64,000 nucleotides of DNA. It comes from Acidimicrobiaceae bacterium. GTDB taxonomy: Bacteria; Actinomycetota; Acidimicrobiia; Acidimicrobiales; RAAP-2. The translations under genes were made by a program, and so were the position numbers. Every line of letters begins with the position of its first letter. The stretch's first letter is position 1. The stretch is taken from the NCBI GenBank assembly GCA_025463285.1, contig JAOBWI010000003.1:66720-130719 (forward strand). Reading direction: 5' to 3'. Below are positions 35,452-44,625 of the stretch, piece by piece. The notes below the pieces were generated by a model. The model did not search any database and was not told the origin of the DNA. It saw only the letters and a list, made by a program, of their open reading frames with translations.

Positions 35452-37956
35452 GTGACCGAGTCCTCGAACCCGTACCGCCTCGCGCGAACCGTCGTCCCTT
35501 CCGCCTATCGAATCTTCCTGACTCCCGATTTGGAGAAGGCCACCTTCGCGGGACGAGTCGAGGTGGACATTGAGATCACCGAGACCATGAGCGAGATGAC
35601 CTTGCACGCGCTCGACCTCGAACTGGGCGCCGCCACCGTCAGCAGCGACGGCACGAGTTACCGTTCGCTGGAGCACCGCTGGGACGAGACGTACCAGACC
35701 GTCACGTTCGTTTTTGACCGCGACCTCCCCCCCGGACCGGCGGTCTTCGAGATCGCCTTCGACGGCGTGTTGAACGACAAACTGGTCGGGTTCTACCGTT
35801 CGACCTTCGTCGACGACCAAGGAACGACGCACGTGATCGCCACGACCCAGTTCGAAGAGACCGACGCGCGTCGCGCTTTTCCGTGCTGGGACGAACCGAT
35901 CTTTAAGGCCACCTACCAGGTCAATCTGACCATTCCGAGCCACCTGGCGGCCTACTCCAACTCCCCCCTCGACGTGAACACCGACCTCGGCAACGGCCAA
36001 CGGTCGCTCAGTTTCAAGCCCACCATGAAGATGTCAACGTACCTGGTGGCCTTCGTCATCGGACCGTTCGAAGAGACGCCGGCCGTGGACGTTGATGGCG
36101 TGCCCCTACGGGTGGTGACGCCGATTGGCAAACTGCATCTGACGGACCTGGCGCTCGAAGCCGGCGTCTTCGGCCTTCGCTGGTTTTCGGAGTACTTCGG
36201 TATCCCCTACCCCGGCGAAAAACTTGACATGATCGCTATCCCGGACTTCGCCGCGGGCGCCATGGAGAACCTCGGCTGCATTACGTACCGCGAAACGGCG
36301 TTGCTCGTGGATCCGGCCACGAGTTCCCAAGCCGAGATTCAGCGCGTGGCCGAGGTCGTGCACCACGAGATCGCTCACATGTGGTTCGGCGACCTGGTCA
36401 CCATGGAGTGGTGGCAGGGGATCTGGCTCAACGAGGCCTTCGCCACGTTCATGCAACTGCTGTGCACCAACGCCTTTCGACCGACGTGGCGGGTCTGGGT
36501 CACGCAGAACACCTTTCGGAACCTGGCCTTGCAGGTCGACGGGTTGGACTCCACTCGTCCCATTGAGTACGAAGTGATCTCGCCCGCCGACACCCACGCC
36601 ATGTTCGACCTGCTGACCTACGAAAAGGGCGGCTCGACCCTTCGCATGCTGGAGCAGTACCTCGGCGAGGACGTCTTTCGCGACGGCGTACGCCTGTACC
36701 TGAGAAAGCACAGTTACGCCAACACCGTGACCACCGATCTGTGGGATGCCCTCGAGGAGAACTCCGGCCAACCGGTGCGAGAGATGATGAACACCTGGAT
36801 CCTTCAAGGCGGCGTGCCGCTGGTCACCCTCGAAAAGGGACAGCTGAGCCAACAGCCGTTTCGCTACGGTCCCGCGAAGTCGCCCAGTGCCATTGGCGAT
36901 CACTGGTTGATTCCCGCGCTGACGCGTTCGCTCGACGGCGGAGAGCCCTCACGTCATCTCCTCAACGACGAGGCCCTCACCGTGAGCGACCCGGCGCCGG
37001 TAGTGCTCAACGCCGGGGGCTGGGGCGTCTTTCGTTCGCGCTACGGCAACGCCGAGCTGACGGCGCTCTCGCCTCGCGTGAGTGAACTCGAAGAGATCGA
37101 ACGCGCCACGCTGCTGGCCGACAGTTGGGCCGCGCTCTTCGCCGGCTCCATTGCGTGGTCGGACTTTTTCGAAGTCGCCAGAGGACTCGGCCATCAGGAC
37201 GAGCCCAATCCCTGGGAGTTCGTCGCGACGGCCTTCGACATGGCCAAACGCGCGCTGAACGAGACCCAACGCGAGATTCTGCGCACGCAACTTCGCGAAC
37301 TGTTTGAACCTCAGTTGGCGCGCCTCGGTTGGGACGCAAAAGACTCCGACGGCGAGTTGACGCCCCAGTTACGGGCCGTGGTGATTGGGGCCCTCGGAGG
37401 TTTCGGTGAGGACGAAGCCGTACGCGCCGAGGCGATTCGGCGATACGAAGCGGGCGCACTCGAAGGCGATCTGGCCCAGCCCATTCTTCGTGTGGTCGCC
37501 ACACAGGACCGCCCGCGTGACTACGAAGCGTTCCTCGAGCACTACCGCCGCGCGGCCACGCCGCAAGAGCAGATGCGCTATCTCATCGCGCTCGGGTCGT
37601 TTAACGAAGAGCGGGTGGCCCTCGACGCGGCCGAAAAAGCCTTTAGCGAGTTCCGCACCCAAGACGCGCCGCTCGTTCTTTCCATATGGGCACGCAACGA
37701 AGTCACCGGTCCGGCCGTCTGGCGTTACATGACCTCACGCTGGGACGAGGCGACCGCTCGATTCCCCGTGAACTCACACGCTCGCTTGGCGGGTGGGGTG
37801 ACGACCTTCATTAACGACCAGGCCTTGGCCGACGAGGCGGAGGCCTTTCATCGCGCGCACCCCGTGTCGGGCGGGTACCCCATGAACGTGAATCAGCAGT
37901 TGGAGCTCATGCGCGTGGGAATTGCTTTCGCGGCGTCCATGCGCCAACAGTTCTAA
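35452..37956 (+). CDS. pepN: M1-family aminopeptidase (PepN-like)
   Basis: 834 residues. 'GAMENLGCITYRE' is the M1 exopeptidase motif and 'VVHHEIAHMWFGDLVTMEWWQGIWLNEAFATFMQ' gives the zinc site HExxH-(18)-E; the catalytic Tyr is in 'DLLTYEKGGSTLRML'. An ERAP1-C-like helical domain fills residues 500-834. Such enzymes remove N-terminal residues from peptides in the cytoplasm; no signal peptide is seen. It starts with GTG and diverges from the PfkB kinase with 39 bases between starts. Confidence 0.95.
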   Translation: MTESSNPYRLARTVVPSAYRIFLTPDLEKATFAGRVEVDIEITETMSEMTLHALDLELGAATVSSDGTSYRSLEHRWDETYQTVTFVFDRDLPPGPAVFEIAFDGVLNDKLVGFYRSTFVDDQGTTHVIATTQFEETDARRAFPCWDEPIFKATYQVNLTIPSHLAAYSNSPLDVNTDLGNGQRSLSFKPTMKMSTYLVAFVIGPFEETPAVDVDGVPLRVVTPIGKLHLTDLALEAGVFGLRWFSEYFGIPYPGEKLDMIAIPDFAAGAMENLGCITYRETALLVDPATSSQAEIQRVAEVVHHEIAHMWFGDLVTMEWWQGIWLNEAFATFMQLLCTNAFRPTWRVWVTQNTFRNLALQVDGLDSTRPIEYEVISPADTHAMFDLLTYEKGGSTLRMLEQYLGEDVFRDGVRLYLRKHSYANTVTTDLWDALEENSGQPVREMMNTWILQGGVPLVTLEKGQLSQQPFRYGPAKSPSAIGDHWLIPALTRSLDGGEPSRHLLNDEALTVSDPAPVVLNAGGWGVFRSRYGNAELTALSPRVSELEEIERATLLADSWAALFAGSIAWSDFFEVARGLGHQDEPNPWEFVATAFDMAKRALNETQREILRTQLRELFEPQLARLGWDAKDSDGELTPQLRAVVIGALGGFGEDEAVRAEAIRRYEAGALEGDLAQPILRVVATQDRPRDYEAFLEHYRRAATPQEQMRYLIALGSFNEERVALDAAEKAFSEFRTQDAPLVLSIWARNEVTGPAVWRYMTSRWDEATARFPVNSHARLAGGVTTFINDQALADEAEAFHRAHPVSGGYPMNVNQQLELMRVGIAFAASMRQQF

Positions 37957-37966
37957 GTTTCCCGGC

Positions 37967-38551
37967 GTGAACATAGGGGCGTATCTCGGCATCTTCGCCT
38001 TGATGTTCCTGATCGAACTACCCGACAAGACGATGATCGCCACGATCGTCATGAGCACCAAGGTTCGCCCCTCGTCGATCGTGATCGGCGCGTCGAGCGG
38101 CTTCGTCGTGCAGATGGGAATCGCCGTGGGTGCCGGAGGCCTCTTGACGCTCCTACCGGTGCACGTCAAGGACGTGATCGTCGCGGTGCTCTTTTTGGGT
38201 GGCGGAGGCTACCTCCTGTTCTCGCGCGAGAGTGCCGCTGAAGAGAAAGGCGCCGACGAAGCCAGCGCCGAACAGCCCTCCACGCGCCTTCGAGAGATTG
38301 CCACCGCCTTCAGCATCATCTTCATCAGTGAGTTCGGCGATCTCTCCCAGATTCAAGCGGCTAATTTTGCGGCGAAGACCCACGAACTGCTGGGCGTGTT
38401 CATCGCCGCATCGCTCGCTCTCATCAGTGTGTCGTTTCTTGGGGCGTACGGGGGACAGTTTCTCCAGCGCGTGGTGCCCGTTAAGTGGATACGCCTCGGC
38501 GGTGGCCTGATCTTCGCGGGACTGGGTATTTACACTTTGATTCGCCTGTGA
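37967..38551 (+). CDS. GDT1/TMEM165 (UPF0016) family cation exporter
   Basis: GTG 37967 gives 194 residues starting 'NIGAYLGIFALMFLIELPDKTMIATIVMSTK'. The protein has two halves of about three helices, each with the family ExGD(K/R)(T/S) motif: 'ELPDKT' and 'EFGDLSQI'. Both vary: Pro replaces Gly in the first and Leu replaces Lys in the second. Family members export manganese or calcium. The acidic linker ('EKGADEASAEQ') is cytoplasmic. The stop overlaps the next start (GTGA). Confidence 0.87.
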   Translation: MNIGAYLGIFALMFLIELPDKTMIATIVMSTKVRPSSIVIGASSGFVVQMGIAVGAGGLLTLLPVHVKDVIVAVLFLGGGGYLLFSRESAAEEKGADEASAEQPSTRLREIATAFSIIFISEFGDLSQIQAANFAAKTHELLGVFIAASLALISVSFLGAYGGQFLQRVVPVKWIRLGGGLIFAGLGIYTLIRL

Positions 38552-39189
38552 GCGTGAGTCGTCGCGACGAGGTGTTGACGCTCGCCGAGCGGGCCAAGGG
38601 CTTTATGCCGCATAACGAGGGACTCGCGCTCTTCTCGTTCGCCCTGGAACTCGGCGAGCGCATTCCTTCCAGCACGTGGCTCGAAGTCGGCGCGTGGTGT
38701 GGGAAGTCCGCCCTCTACTTAGGCGCTGCGGCTGAGGCGACCCAGAGTGTGCTCTACTCCCTCGATCACCACCACGGCAGCGACGAGAACCAAGAGGGTT
38801 GGGAGCACTTTGACGCCACCCTCGTCGATCCCCGCGACGGACGGCTCAACACCTTGCCGACGTGGCAAGGCACCATTGCCGACGCTCGTCTTGAAGAGAC
38901 GGTGATCGGGCTGGTGGGACACTCGGCCGTAGTAGCTCGCCACTTTCATCAGCCCCTCGAGCTGGTGTTCATTGATGGCGGCCACGGCCACGACGTCGCC
39001 TGGGGTGACTTTCGCGCCTGGTCACCCAAGGTGGTTAGTGGTGGAGCGCTCCTCGTCCACGACGTCTTCCCTCACCCCGAGGACGGCGGGCGGGCGCCCT
39101 ATGAGATCTATCTCAAGGCGCTCGAGAGTGGAGAGTTCGTCGAGGTGGCGAGCGAGGGCTCGCTGCGAGCGTTACGACGCGTTCGTTAG
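38548..39189 (+). CDS. Class I SAM-dependent methyltransferase (Methyltransf_24-like)
   Basis: GTG 38548 overlaps the GDT1 stop; 213 residues. 'WLEVGAWCGKSALYLGAAA' is the SAM-binding loop (motif I, GxWxGxS type), then 'SLDHHHGSDENQEGW', and 'LELVFIDGGHGHDVAWGDFRAW', the pattern of Methyltransf_24 enzymes, several of which act on sugars or small molecules. The substrate is unknown. Its end overlaps the convergent toroid gene by 18 bp. Confidence 0.83.
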   Translation: MSVSRRDEVLTLAERAKGFMPHNEGLALFSFALELGERIPSSTWLEVGAWCGKSALYLGAAAEATQSVLYSLDHHHGSDENQEGWEHFDATLVDPRDGRLNTLPTWQGTIADARLEETVIGLVGHSAVVARHFHQPLELVFIDGGHGHDVAWGDFRAWSPKVVSGGALLVHDVFPHPEDGGRAPYEIYLKALESGEFVEVASEGSLRALRRVR

Positions 39190-40254
39190 AGGGCAGCCCG
39201 GTTCGGGCAAGTCGAGCGGTGAGGTCAGTTCGCCGTGTCGAAAGATACCCGCCGCCCGCGACGACGAGGTCAACGCGTCAGCCGCCAAGATGACAGCCGC
39301 CGCCGTGTAGGACGTGACCTCGCGAGGGGGAAAGCTCACGCCGTCGGGGTAGGCGATGCCCGTCACGTACGCGCCATCCTCGCGTCGATGCGGGCGAGTA
39401 CAGGCGAAGAGGTCGAGGGCCCGGCTGGTGTATCCCAGCGCGTCCAGAGCCAGTACGCACTCGGCCGTCTCGGCGGCCGTCACCCAGTCGTTCGTCGAGA
39501 CGCACCGCACCCCGAGTCCGTCCATCACGTGGCGCTCCCACCCATCGGCCAGGCGCTTCTCTCCCCCGGCTCCTCGCAGCGCACCACAGAAGATCGGGTA
39601 GTACCAGTCCATGGCAAACTCATTCTTCGGAGCGAACGCGCCAGGGTGGTGCGCCACGGCGTGTCCCAGGCGCGCCGCCGCGAGCTCCCACTCGGGTTTC
39701 GCCCAGTCGAGTCGCTCGGCCAACGCCACGCCACAACAGATCGAGTGAAAGATCGACGACGAGCCCGTCAACAGCGCGTAGCTCTCCGGGTGACCCTGCG
39801 CGTCGAGGGACCAGCGCACGGTGCCGTCGCTCAACTGCCAGCGCAACACAAAAGTCATCGCCTTCTCGACCACGGGCCAGAGTTCGGCGGCGAAGTCGAC
39901 GTCGTCGGTCGCTACCACGTAGTGGTAGAGACCGGCCGCCACGTAGGCGCAGACGTTGGTGTCCAGACGCGTGTCTTTAGGACGCTCACCGACGTAGTAG
40001 TTAAACCAGCTGCCATCGCCGAGTTGCGTGTCGGCCAACCAGCGATAGGCCGCGCGGGCTTGCTCGAGGTAGCCGGTGACCGTGAGGGCCATGGCCACCT
40101 CCACGTGGTTCCAGGGGTCGCAGTGTCCCCCCACGAACCAGGGAATCTGGCCACTTCGAACCTGCAAGGACGCCAGGTAACGAGCAGTGTCGGCCAGCTC
40201 TTCGCTGGTCATCACCCCGGGCACGCCGCCCAGGGATCTGGTCGTCGAGCTCAC
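39172..40254 (-). CDS. Alpha/alpha-toroid protein (prenyltransferase/squalene-cyclase-like fold)
   Basis: GTG 40254 overlaps the upstream methyltransferase stop (GTGA), so the N-terminal extension in the track is discarded; 360 residues. Repeats such as 'TARYLASLQVRSGQIPWFVGGHCDPWNHVEVAMAL', 'AYRWLADTQLGDGSWFNYY', 'MTFVLRWQLSDGTVRWSLD' and 'AAETAECVLALDALG' follow the helix-pair pattern of terpene-cyclase or glycosidase toroids (QW-like 'LGDGSW'). No DxDD catalytic motif is seen. In its operon with a methyltransferase and GT4 enzyme it may act on a glycan or lipid; function unknown. Confidence 0.75.
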   Translation of the reverse strand: MSSTTRSLGGVPGVMTSEELADTARYLASLQVRSGQIPWFVGGHCDPWNHVEVAMALTVTGYLEQARAAYRWLADTQLGDGSWFNYYVGERPKDTRLDTNVCAYVAAGLYHYVVATDDVDFAAELWPVVEKAMTFVLRWQLSDGTVRWSLDAQGHPESYALLTGSSSIFHSICCGVALAERLDWAKPEWELAAARLGHAVAHHPGAFAPKNEFAMDWYYPIFCGALRGAGGEKRLADGWERHVMDGLGVRCVSTNDWVTAAETAECVLALDALGYTSRALDLFACTRPHRREDGAYVTGIAYPDGVSFPPREVTSYTAAAVILAADALTSSSRAAGIFRHGELTSPLDLPEPGCPLTNAS

Positions 40255-40967
40255 CGCGGTTTCCCCAGATAGAGCACGAGAGACTTGCCCATGAGCGGTG
40301 AGAGAACTCGCTCGGCGTATCGGGTGAGCGCGGGCTTTTTCATGAGGTCCCAGACCAGCAGTTGGTGGTAGCGCTGCACTAGGGGGTGGTCCTCGTTGGT
40401 GGGGCCCACGCAGCACTTGAGCCACCAATACGGACTGTGCAGCCCGTGGGCGTAGTGGTGTCCCGTGACGACCAGGCCGCTCGAGGTGAGACGCTGGGCC
40501 AGCACCGAGCGGCGATAGATGCGAATGTGCCCGCCGGGCACGTTGTGGTACTCATCGGAGAGCGACCAGTTGATGAGCTCGGGACCGAAGCGCGGCACCG
40601 TGATGGCCATGGTGCCACCGGGACGTACGACGCGCGCCAGCTCGCGCATGGCCGAGAGATCGTCGGGGAGATGCTCGAGCACCTCAGAACAGATCACTCG
40701 ATCGAAGGCGCCGTCGGGGAAAGGTAGGTGAAGGGCGTCGCCCTGCACGACGGCGGCGTGCAGGGAGCCTTCGGCGAGTTCCCCGGCTTCGACCATCGAG
40801 ACGAACATGGCGGCCACTCCGTTGACCTCGTCGGTTCCGGCGTCCAGGGCGACGACGACGGCGCCGCGACGAGCCGCTTCGAAGGCGTGGCGACCGAAGC
40901 CACAGCCGAGGTCGAGAACCTTGTCGCCCCGACGCAGGCCTAGTTGCTCGTACTTAGCGGTCAGCAT
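40251..40967 (-). CDS. Class I SAM-dependent methyltransferase
   Basis: 238 residues. 'KVLDLGCGFGRHAFEAARRGAVVVALDAG' is motif I, 'GDALHLPFPDGAFDRVICSEVLEHLPDD' covers motifs II-III of the UbiE/Methyltransf_11 type, and 'LARVVRPGGTMAITVPRFGPE' follows. It lies between the GT4 and toroid genes, with starts and stops touching or overlapping on both sides, so all three are probably made together. The C-terminal part ('YYHYAHGLHSPYWWLKC'-like) is rich in His, Tyr and Trp. Acceptor unknown. Confidence 0.87.
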   Translation of the reverse strand: MLTAKYEQLGLRRGDKVLDLGCGFGRHAFEAARRGAVVVALDAGTDEVNGVAAMFVSMVEAGELAEGSLHAAVVQGDALHLPFPDGAFDRVICSEVLEHLPDDLSAMRELARVVRPGGTMAITVPRFGPELINWSLSDEYHNVPGGHIRIYRRSVLAQRLTSSGLVVTGHHYAHGLHSPYWWLKCCVGPTNEDHPLVQRYHQLLVWDLMKKPALTRYAERVLSPLMGKSLVLYLGKPR

Positions 40968-42337
40968 CAGTCAAAGATCATCGAGTCGGGCAACGGTTGA
41001 GCGTTCAGAATCGCCTCGTAACAGGCCGCCGTGCCGCGCGCCGTGACCTGCCAGGTAAAACGTTCGATGACGCGCTGACGACCGGCGGCCCCCAGCCGCT
41101 CGCGCAGTTCGGCGTCGTCGAGCAACGAGCGAATGGCGCCAACGAGAGCTTCGGGATCATTCGCCTCGACCAACAGCCCGGTCTCGCCGCTCGTGCCCAC
41201 CACTTCGGGCAGCGCCCCCCCGGTGGTCGCTACGACCGGTACGCCACAACTCATCGCCTCAATCGCCGGCAGGGAAAACCCTTCGTAGAGGCTGGGGACG
41301 ATGGCCACTTCCGCCTGGCCGTAGAGTCGGGCCAGCTCTTTGTCGCTCACGCCCGAGATGGTGCTGACAATGTCGTTGAGTCCCAGGCGCTCTAACGTCG
41401 TGGCGACTCGTCCTCCCTTTTGGGGCCGTCCGATGACGATGAGGTCCACGTCGCGCTCGGCGCGGAGCTTGGCGATGGCTTCGAGCAGCGGTACCAGTCC
41501 CTTCATGGGTATGTCACTGCTCGTGGTGACCATCAGCCGCCCTTTTTTCTTCACCACGTCGTCGTAGGGCTTGAACACCTCCGCGTCGACGCCCACGGGC
41601 ACCACGGTGAGGCGATCCAGCGCCACACCCATCTGGGCGTGAATGTCGGCCTTGGAGTTATGCGACACCGTGAGCACCGCGGGTAGCTGCTTCACGACGC
41701 GCACCTGCGTGCGAAGAAATCCGAACCAGCGACGCGTGGTAAAGCGCTTGAACGCCGTCTCGGCGTGGTCCAGCGCGATGGAGCGGTCGACGGTGATCGG
41801 GTGGTGCAACGTCTCGAGCAGCGGCCAACCTTGACGGTGCAACCTCAAGATGCCCGGGCCAATGCACTGGTTGTCGTGAATAATGTCGAAGTCAGCGCGT
41901 CGATGGCGAAGCAACTTCGCCACGCGCAGCGAGTAGGCAAAGGGTTCGCCGAACCCCGAGCTCAGCATGATGGCGAACTCGCTCACGTCGGCCAACGAGG
42001 TGAACTCCGAGCGGGCCGGGATGCGAAAAGGGTCGGGGTCGCGGTAGAGATCAAGCCCTCGAATCGGTGTGAAACCCACGCCGTCGTCGAGTTCGGGCCA
42101 CGGCGGACCCGAAAAGACTTCGACGCTGTGCCCGAGGGCCACCAGTTCTCGGGTGAGATGGCGGGTATAGACACCTTGTCCTCCGCAGCGCGGATTGCCC
42201 CGGTAGAGCAAAAAGGCGACGCGGTACTTCCCGGGCTTCGCCGGAGCGGCCGACACGTGAGGCGGGAGGGTGAGAGCGCGGCTGCGAGCCCAAGATGCCT
42301 TCGTCTCCGCGATGGTCTGGGCGAGCGAGCAGGGCAC
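40967..42337 (-). CDS. Family 4 glycosyltransferase
   Basis: Up to 456 residues; the first 35 are poorly conserved, so the true start may be later, but 'KYRVAFLLYRGNPRCGGQGVYTRHLTRELVALGHSVEVFSG' is the GT4 (GT-B) N-terminal domain. 'VPVGVDAEVFKPYDD' and the C-terminal 'AIVPSLYEGFSLPAIEAMSCGVPVVATTGGALPEVVG' with the EX7E motif and 'TGLLVEANDP' bind the NDP-sugar. It is the first gene of the toroid-methyltransferase operon and diverges from the acyl-CoA dehydrogenase. Confidence 0.88.
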   Translation of the reverse strand: MPCSLAQTIAETKASWARSRALTLPPHVSAAPAKPGKYRVAFLLYRGNPRCGGQGVYTRHLTRELVALGHSVEVFSGPPWPELDDGVGFTPIRGLDLYRDPDPFRIPARSEFTSLADVSEFAIMLSSGFGEPFAYSLRVAKLLRHRRADFDIIHDNQCIGPGILRLHRQGWPLLETLHHPITVDRSIALDHAETAFKRFTTRRWFGFLRTQVRVVKQLPAVLTVSHNSKADIHAQMGVALDRLTVVPVGVDAEVFKPYDDVVKKKGRLMVTTSSDIPMKGLVPLLEAIAKLRAERDVDLIVIGRPQKGGRVATTLERLGLNDIVSTISGVSDKELARLYGQAEVAIVPSLYEGFSLPAIEAMSCGVPVVATTGGALPEVVGTSGETGLLVEANDPEALVGAIRSLLDDAELRERLGAAGRQRVIERFTWQVTARGTAACYEAILNAQPLPDSMIFD

Positions 42338-42439
42338 GGGGCAACTTTCCTTTTGACGGGTCCACCATTCTCCTCGAATCTCCAGAGGGCCACAAATGGC
42401 AGGCCAGGCAGTCTATTTGGGTGACTACGCTTGCACAGC

Positions 42440-43672
42440 ATGGACCTGAGTTACCCCCCAGAAGCGGAATCCTTTCGAAAAGAGATCCGCGGCTGGCTCG
42501 AAGAGAATCTGCCCGCGGGCTGGTTTGATCCGGGCTTTTCCATGACCATCGACGAGCGTCAACGTTTCAGCGACACCTGGACCGAGAAGCTCTTCGCCGG
42601 CGGATGGATCTGCGCCGGATGGCCCGTTGAGTACGGCGGGAAGGGACTGTCGTTGATGGACCAGGTGGTGCTGAGCGAAGAGTTCGCCAGGGCCAACGCG
42701 CCCCTGCGGGCCGACTTCTTTGGCGACGTCTTGGTGGGCCCCACCATTCTTCAGTGGGGCACCGATGAACAGAAAAAAGAGTTCATCCCGAAGATTTTGA
42801 ACGGCACCATCGCCTGGTGCCAGGGCTTCTCCGAGCCGGACGCCGGCTCGGACCTCGCCAGCCTGAAGACCTCCGCCGTCCTGGACGGCGACGAGTGGGT
42901 CATCAACGGTCAGAAGGTCTGGACGACCGAGGCCCAACACGCCGACTTCGTTTTCCTTCTCACTCGCACCAACCCCGACGCGCCTCAGCACGCCGGCATC
43001 AGTTTCCTGCTCGTGCCCATGCACCAAGAAGGCGTGGAAGTGCGACCCATTACCCAAATTGACGGTACGGCGGAGTTCAACGAGGTCTTTTTTACCAACG
43101 CGCGTTGCCCCAAGGACAACGTGCTCGGCGGCGTGAACAACGGCTGGAAGGTCGCCATGACCACACTCGGCTTTGAGCGAGGGTCGTCGTCCACCGTGGG
43201 ACACCAACGCTTCTTTAAGGAGTGGCTGTTCATGGTGAAAGAGGCACAACGGGTGCGCAAGAACGAGGACGAACTCGTGCGCGACGCGTTGGTGAAGGCG
43301 TGGTCCAAGATAAAGATCATGGAGATCAACGGCTACCGTACGTTGACCGACGCTCTTAACAACACGCACCACTCCGCCCTGCTGGGGGCGTGCAACAAGA
43401 TGTTCTGGTCCGAGGCGCACCGGGCGGCCACGAACTTAGCCATTGACATCGTGGGTATGGAAGCGCAGATCCTGACGGGCGAGGGACCCCTCGAGGGTCC
43501 CTCGGGCCTGCCACGGCTCGGGCGCTCCGACTATCCGGTCTCTGAACTTCAGGCGGCGTTCTTCTTCGCCCGGTCCGAGACCATTTGGGGCGGCACGGCC
43601 GAGATTCAACGCAACATCGTTGGCGAGCGAGCCCTGGGCCTGCCGAAAGAGCCCAAGCCCCTCAACGCGTAG
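42440..43672 (+). CDS. Acyl-CoA dehydrogenase
   Basis: ATG 42440 ('MDLSYPPEAESFRKEIRGWLEENLPAGW') gives 410 residues. 'GWPVEYGGKGLSLMDQVVLSEEFARANAP', 'WCQGFSEPDAGSDLASLKTSA' (FAD/substrate motif), 'INGQKVWTTEAQHADFVF' and the end 'ETIWGGTAEIQRNIVGERALGLPKEP' place it in the FadE group of FAD-dependent acyl-CoA dehydrogenases. Acyl chain or steroid-side-chain specificity cannot be read. The SDR and P450 downstream suggest lipid or terpenoid breakdown. Confidence 0.93.
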   Translation: MDLSYPPEAESFRKEIRGWLEENLPAGWFDPGFSMTIDERQRFSDTWTEKLFAGGWICAGWPVEYGGKGLSLMDQVVLSEEFARANAPLRADFFGDVLVGPTILQWGTDEQKKEFIPKILNGTIAWCQGFSEPDAGSDLASLKTSAVLDGDEWVINGQKVWTTEAQHADFVFLLTRTNPDAPQHAGISFLLVPMHQEGVEVRPITQIDGTAEFNEVFFTNARCPKDNVLGGVNNGWKVAMTTLGFERGSSSTVGHQRFFKEWLFMVKEAQRVRKNEDELVRDALVKAWSKIKIMEINGYRTLTDALNNTHHSALLGACNKMFWSEAHRAATNLAIDIVGMEAQILTGEGPLEGPSGLPRLGRSDYPVSELQAAFFFARSETIWGGTAEIQRNIVGERALGLPKEPKPLNA

Positions 43673-43710
43673 CGACGGTACACGGGTCGCCGCTAAGGAA
43701 AGGATCGTTG

Positions 43711-44625
43711 GTGTACCGAGTTCCCAACCAAGAGGGAAAACTTTGCGTCGTCACCGGCGCTAACAGCGGCCTCGGTAAGGAAGCGGCCCGCCGCCTGGCC
43801 GGCGCTGGGGCGAGCGTCATCATGGCGGTGAGAAACGTTGACAAAGGGGAGGCCGCGCGCGACGCACTACTGGCGCTGAACCCCGACGCGCGACTCGAGG
43901 TTCGCCGACTGGACCTCGCCAATCTCTCGTCGGTGCGAGCCTTCGCCGATCAACTGATCGCCGACGACCACCCGATTGACATTCTGCTCAACAACGGGGG
44001 CGTGATGGCGCCACCCCAACGCGCGCTCAGCGCGGACGGCTTCGAGCTGCAGTTCGCTACGAACTTTCTCGGGCACTACGTCGTGACGCTTCGCCTCCTG
44101 CCGTTGATTCTCACGGCCGCCGGTCCGAGCGTGACGACTGTGAGTAGCGTGGCCGCCCAGTTCGGCCGCATCCGCTTCAACGACATACAGAGCGAGCGTC
44201 ACTACATCGCCTACCGTTCGTACGCGCAGTCCAAACTGGCCGACTTACTTTTCGCTCAGCAGCTCGCCCGCCTGGCCAACCAACGTAACTGGGACCTGAT
44301 GAGTAACGCCGCTCACCCCGGCCTCACCAGGACCAACCTCTTTAACGCTCGATTGAACGTGGGTCGCGACACGCACAAGACGTCGATCCAGACACGGCTC
44401 GCGCCCTCCCAGGGGGTCGAGCAGGGCGTGGAACCCATCCTGTACGCCGCGACGAGTCCCGACGCGATCAGTGGCGCGTACTACGGACCGCGTGGACTCT
44501 TCGGTCTCGCCGGTGTGACAACCTTGGTGAAGGCTCCGCGCAGCGCGCGACATCCAGAGACCGCCGAGAGGTTGTGGAAGTTGGCGGCGGAGCTGAGCGG
44601 CGAAAACGTGCCGGCGGGGCTGTAA
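43711..44625 (+). CDS. Short-chain dehydrogenase/reductase, retinol-dehydrogenase-like
   Basis: GTG 43711, after AAGGAAAGGATC, gives 304 residues. 'KLCVVTGANSGLGKEAARRLAGAGASVIMAVRN' is the NAD(P)-binding Rossmann motif (TGxxxGxG), 'LLNNGGVMAPP' is NNAG-like with Gly for Ala, and the catalytic set is Ser in 'TTVSSVAA' and Tyr/Lys in 'YRSYAQSKLADLLF'. The arrangement matches the retinol/protochlorophyllide-like classical SDRs. Substrate unknown. Its stop abuts the convergent NifU-like gene. Confidence 0.88.
   Translation: MYRVPNQEGKLCVVTGANSGLGKEAARRLAGAGASVIMAVRNVDKGEAARDALLALNPDARLEVRRLDLANLSSVRAFADQLIADDHPIDILLNNGGVMAPPQRALSADGFELQFATNFLGHYVVTLRLLPLILTAAGPSVTTVSSVAAQFGRIRFNDIQSERHYIAYRSYAQSKLADLLFAQQLARLANQRNWDLMSNAAHPGLTRTNLFNARLNVGRDTHKTSIQTRLAPSQGVEQGVEPILYAATSPDAISGAYYGPRGLFGLAGVTTLVKAPRSARHPETAERLWKLAAELSGENVPAGL

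Noticed and set aside
42425-43420. 331-residue minus-strand ORF
   Set aside because: Antisense to the acyl-CoA dehydrogenase; no motif found.
43480-43504. Perfect 10-bp stem CGAGGGACCC/GGGTCCCTCG
   Set aside because: It lies inside the acyl-CoA dehydrogenase coding sequence over 'GEGPLEGPSG' and is explained by repeated Gly-Pro codons; not a terminator.
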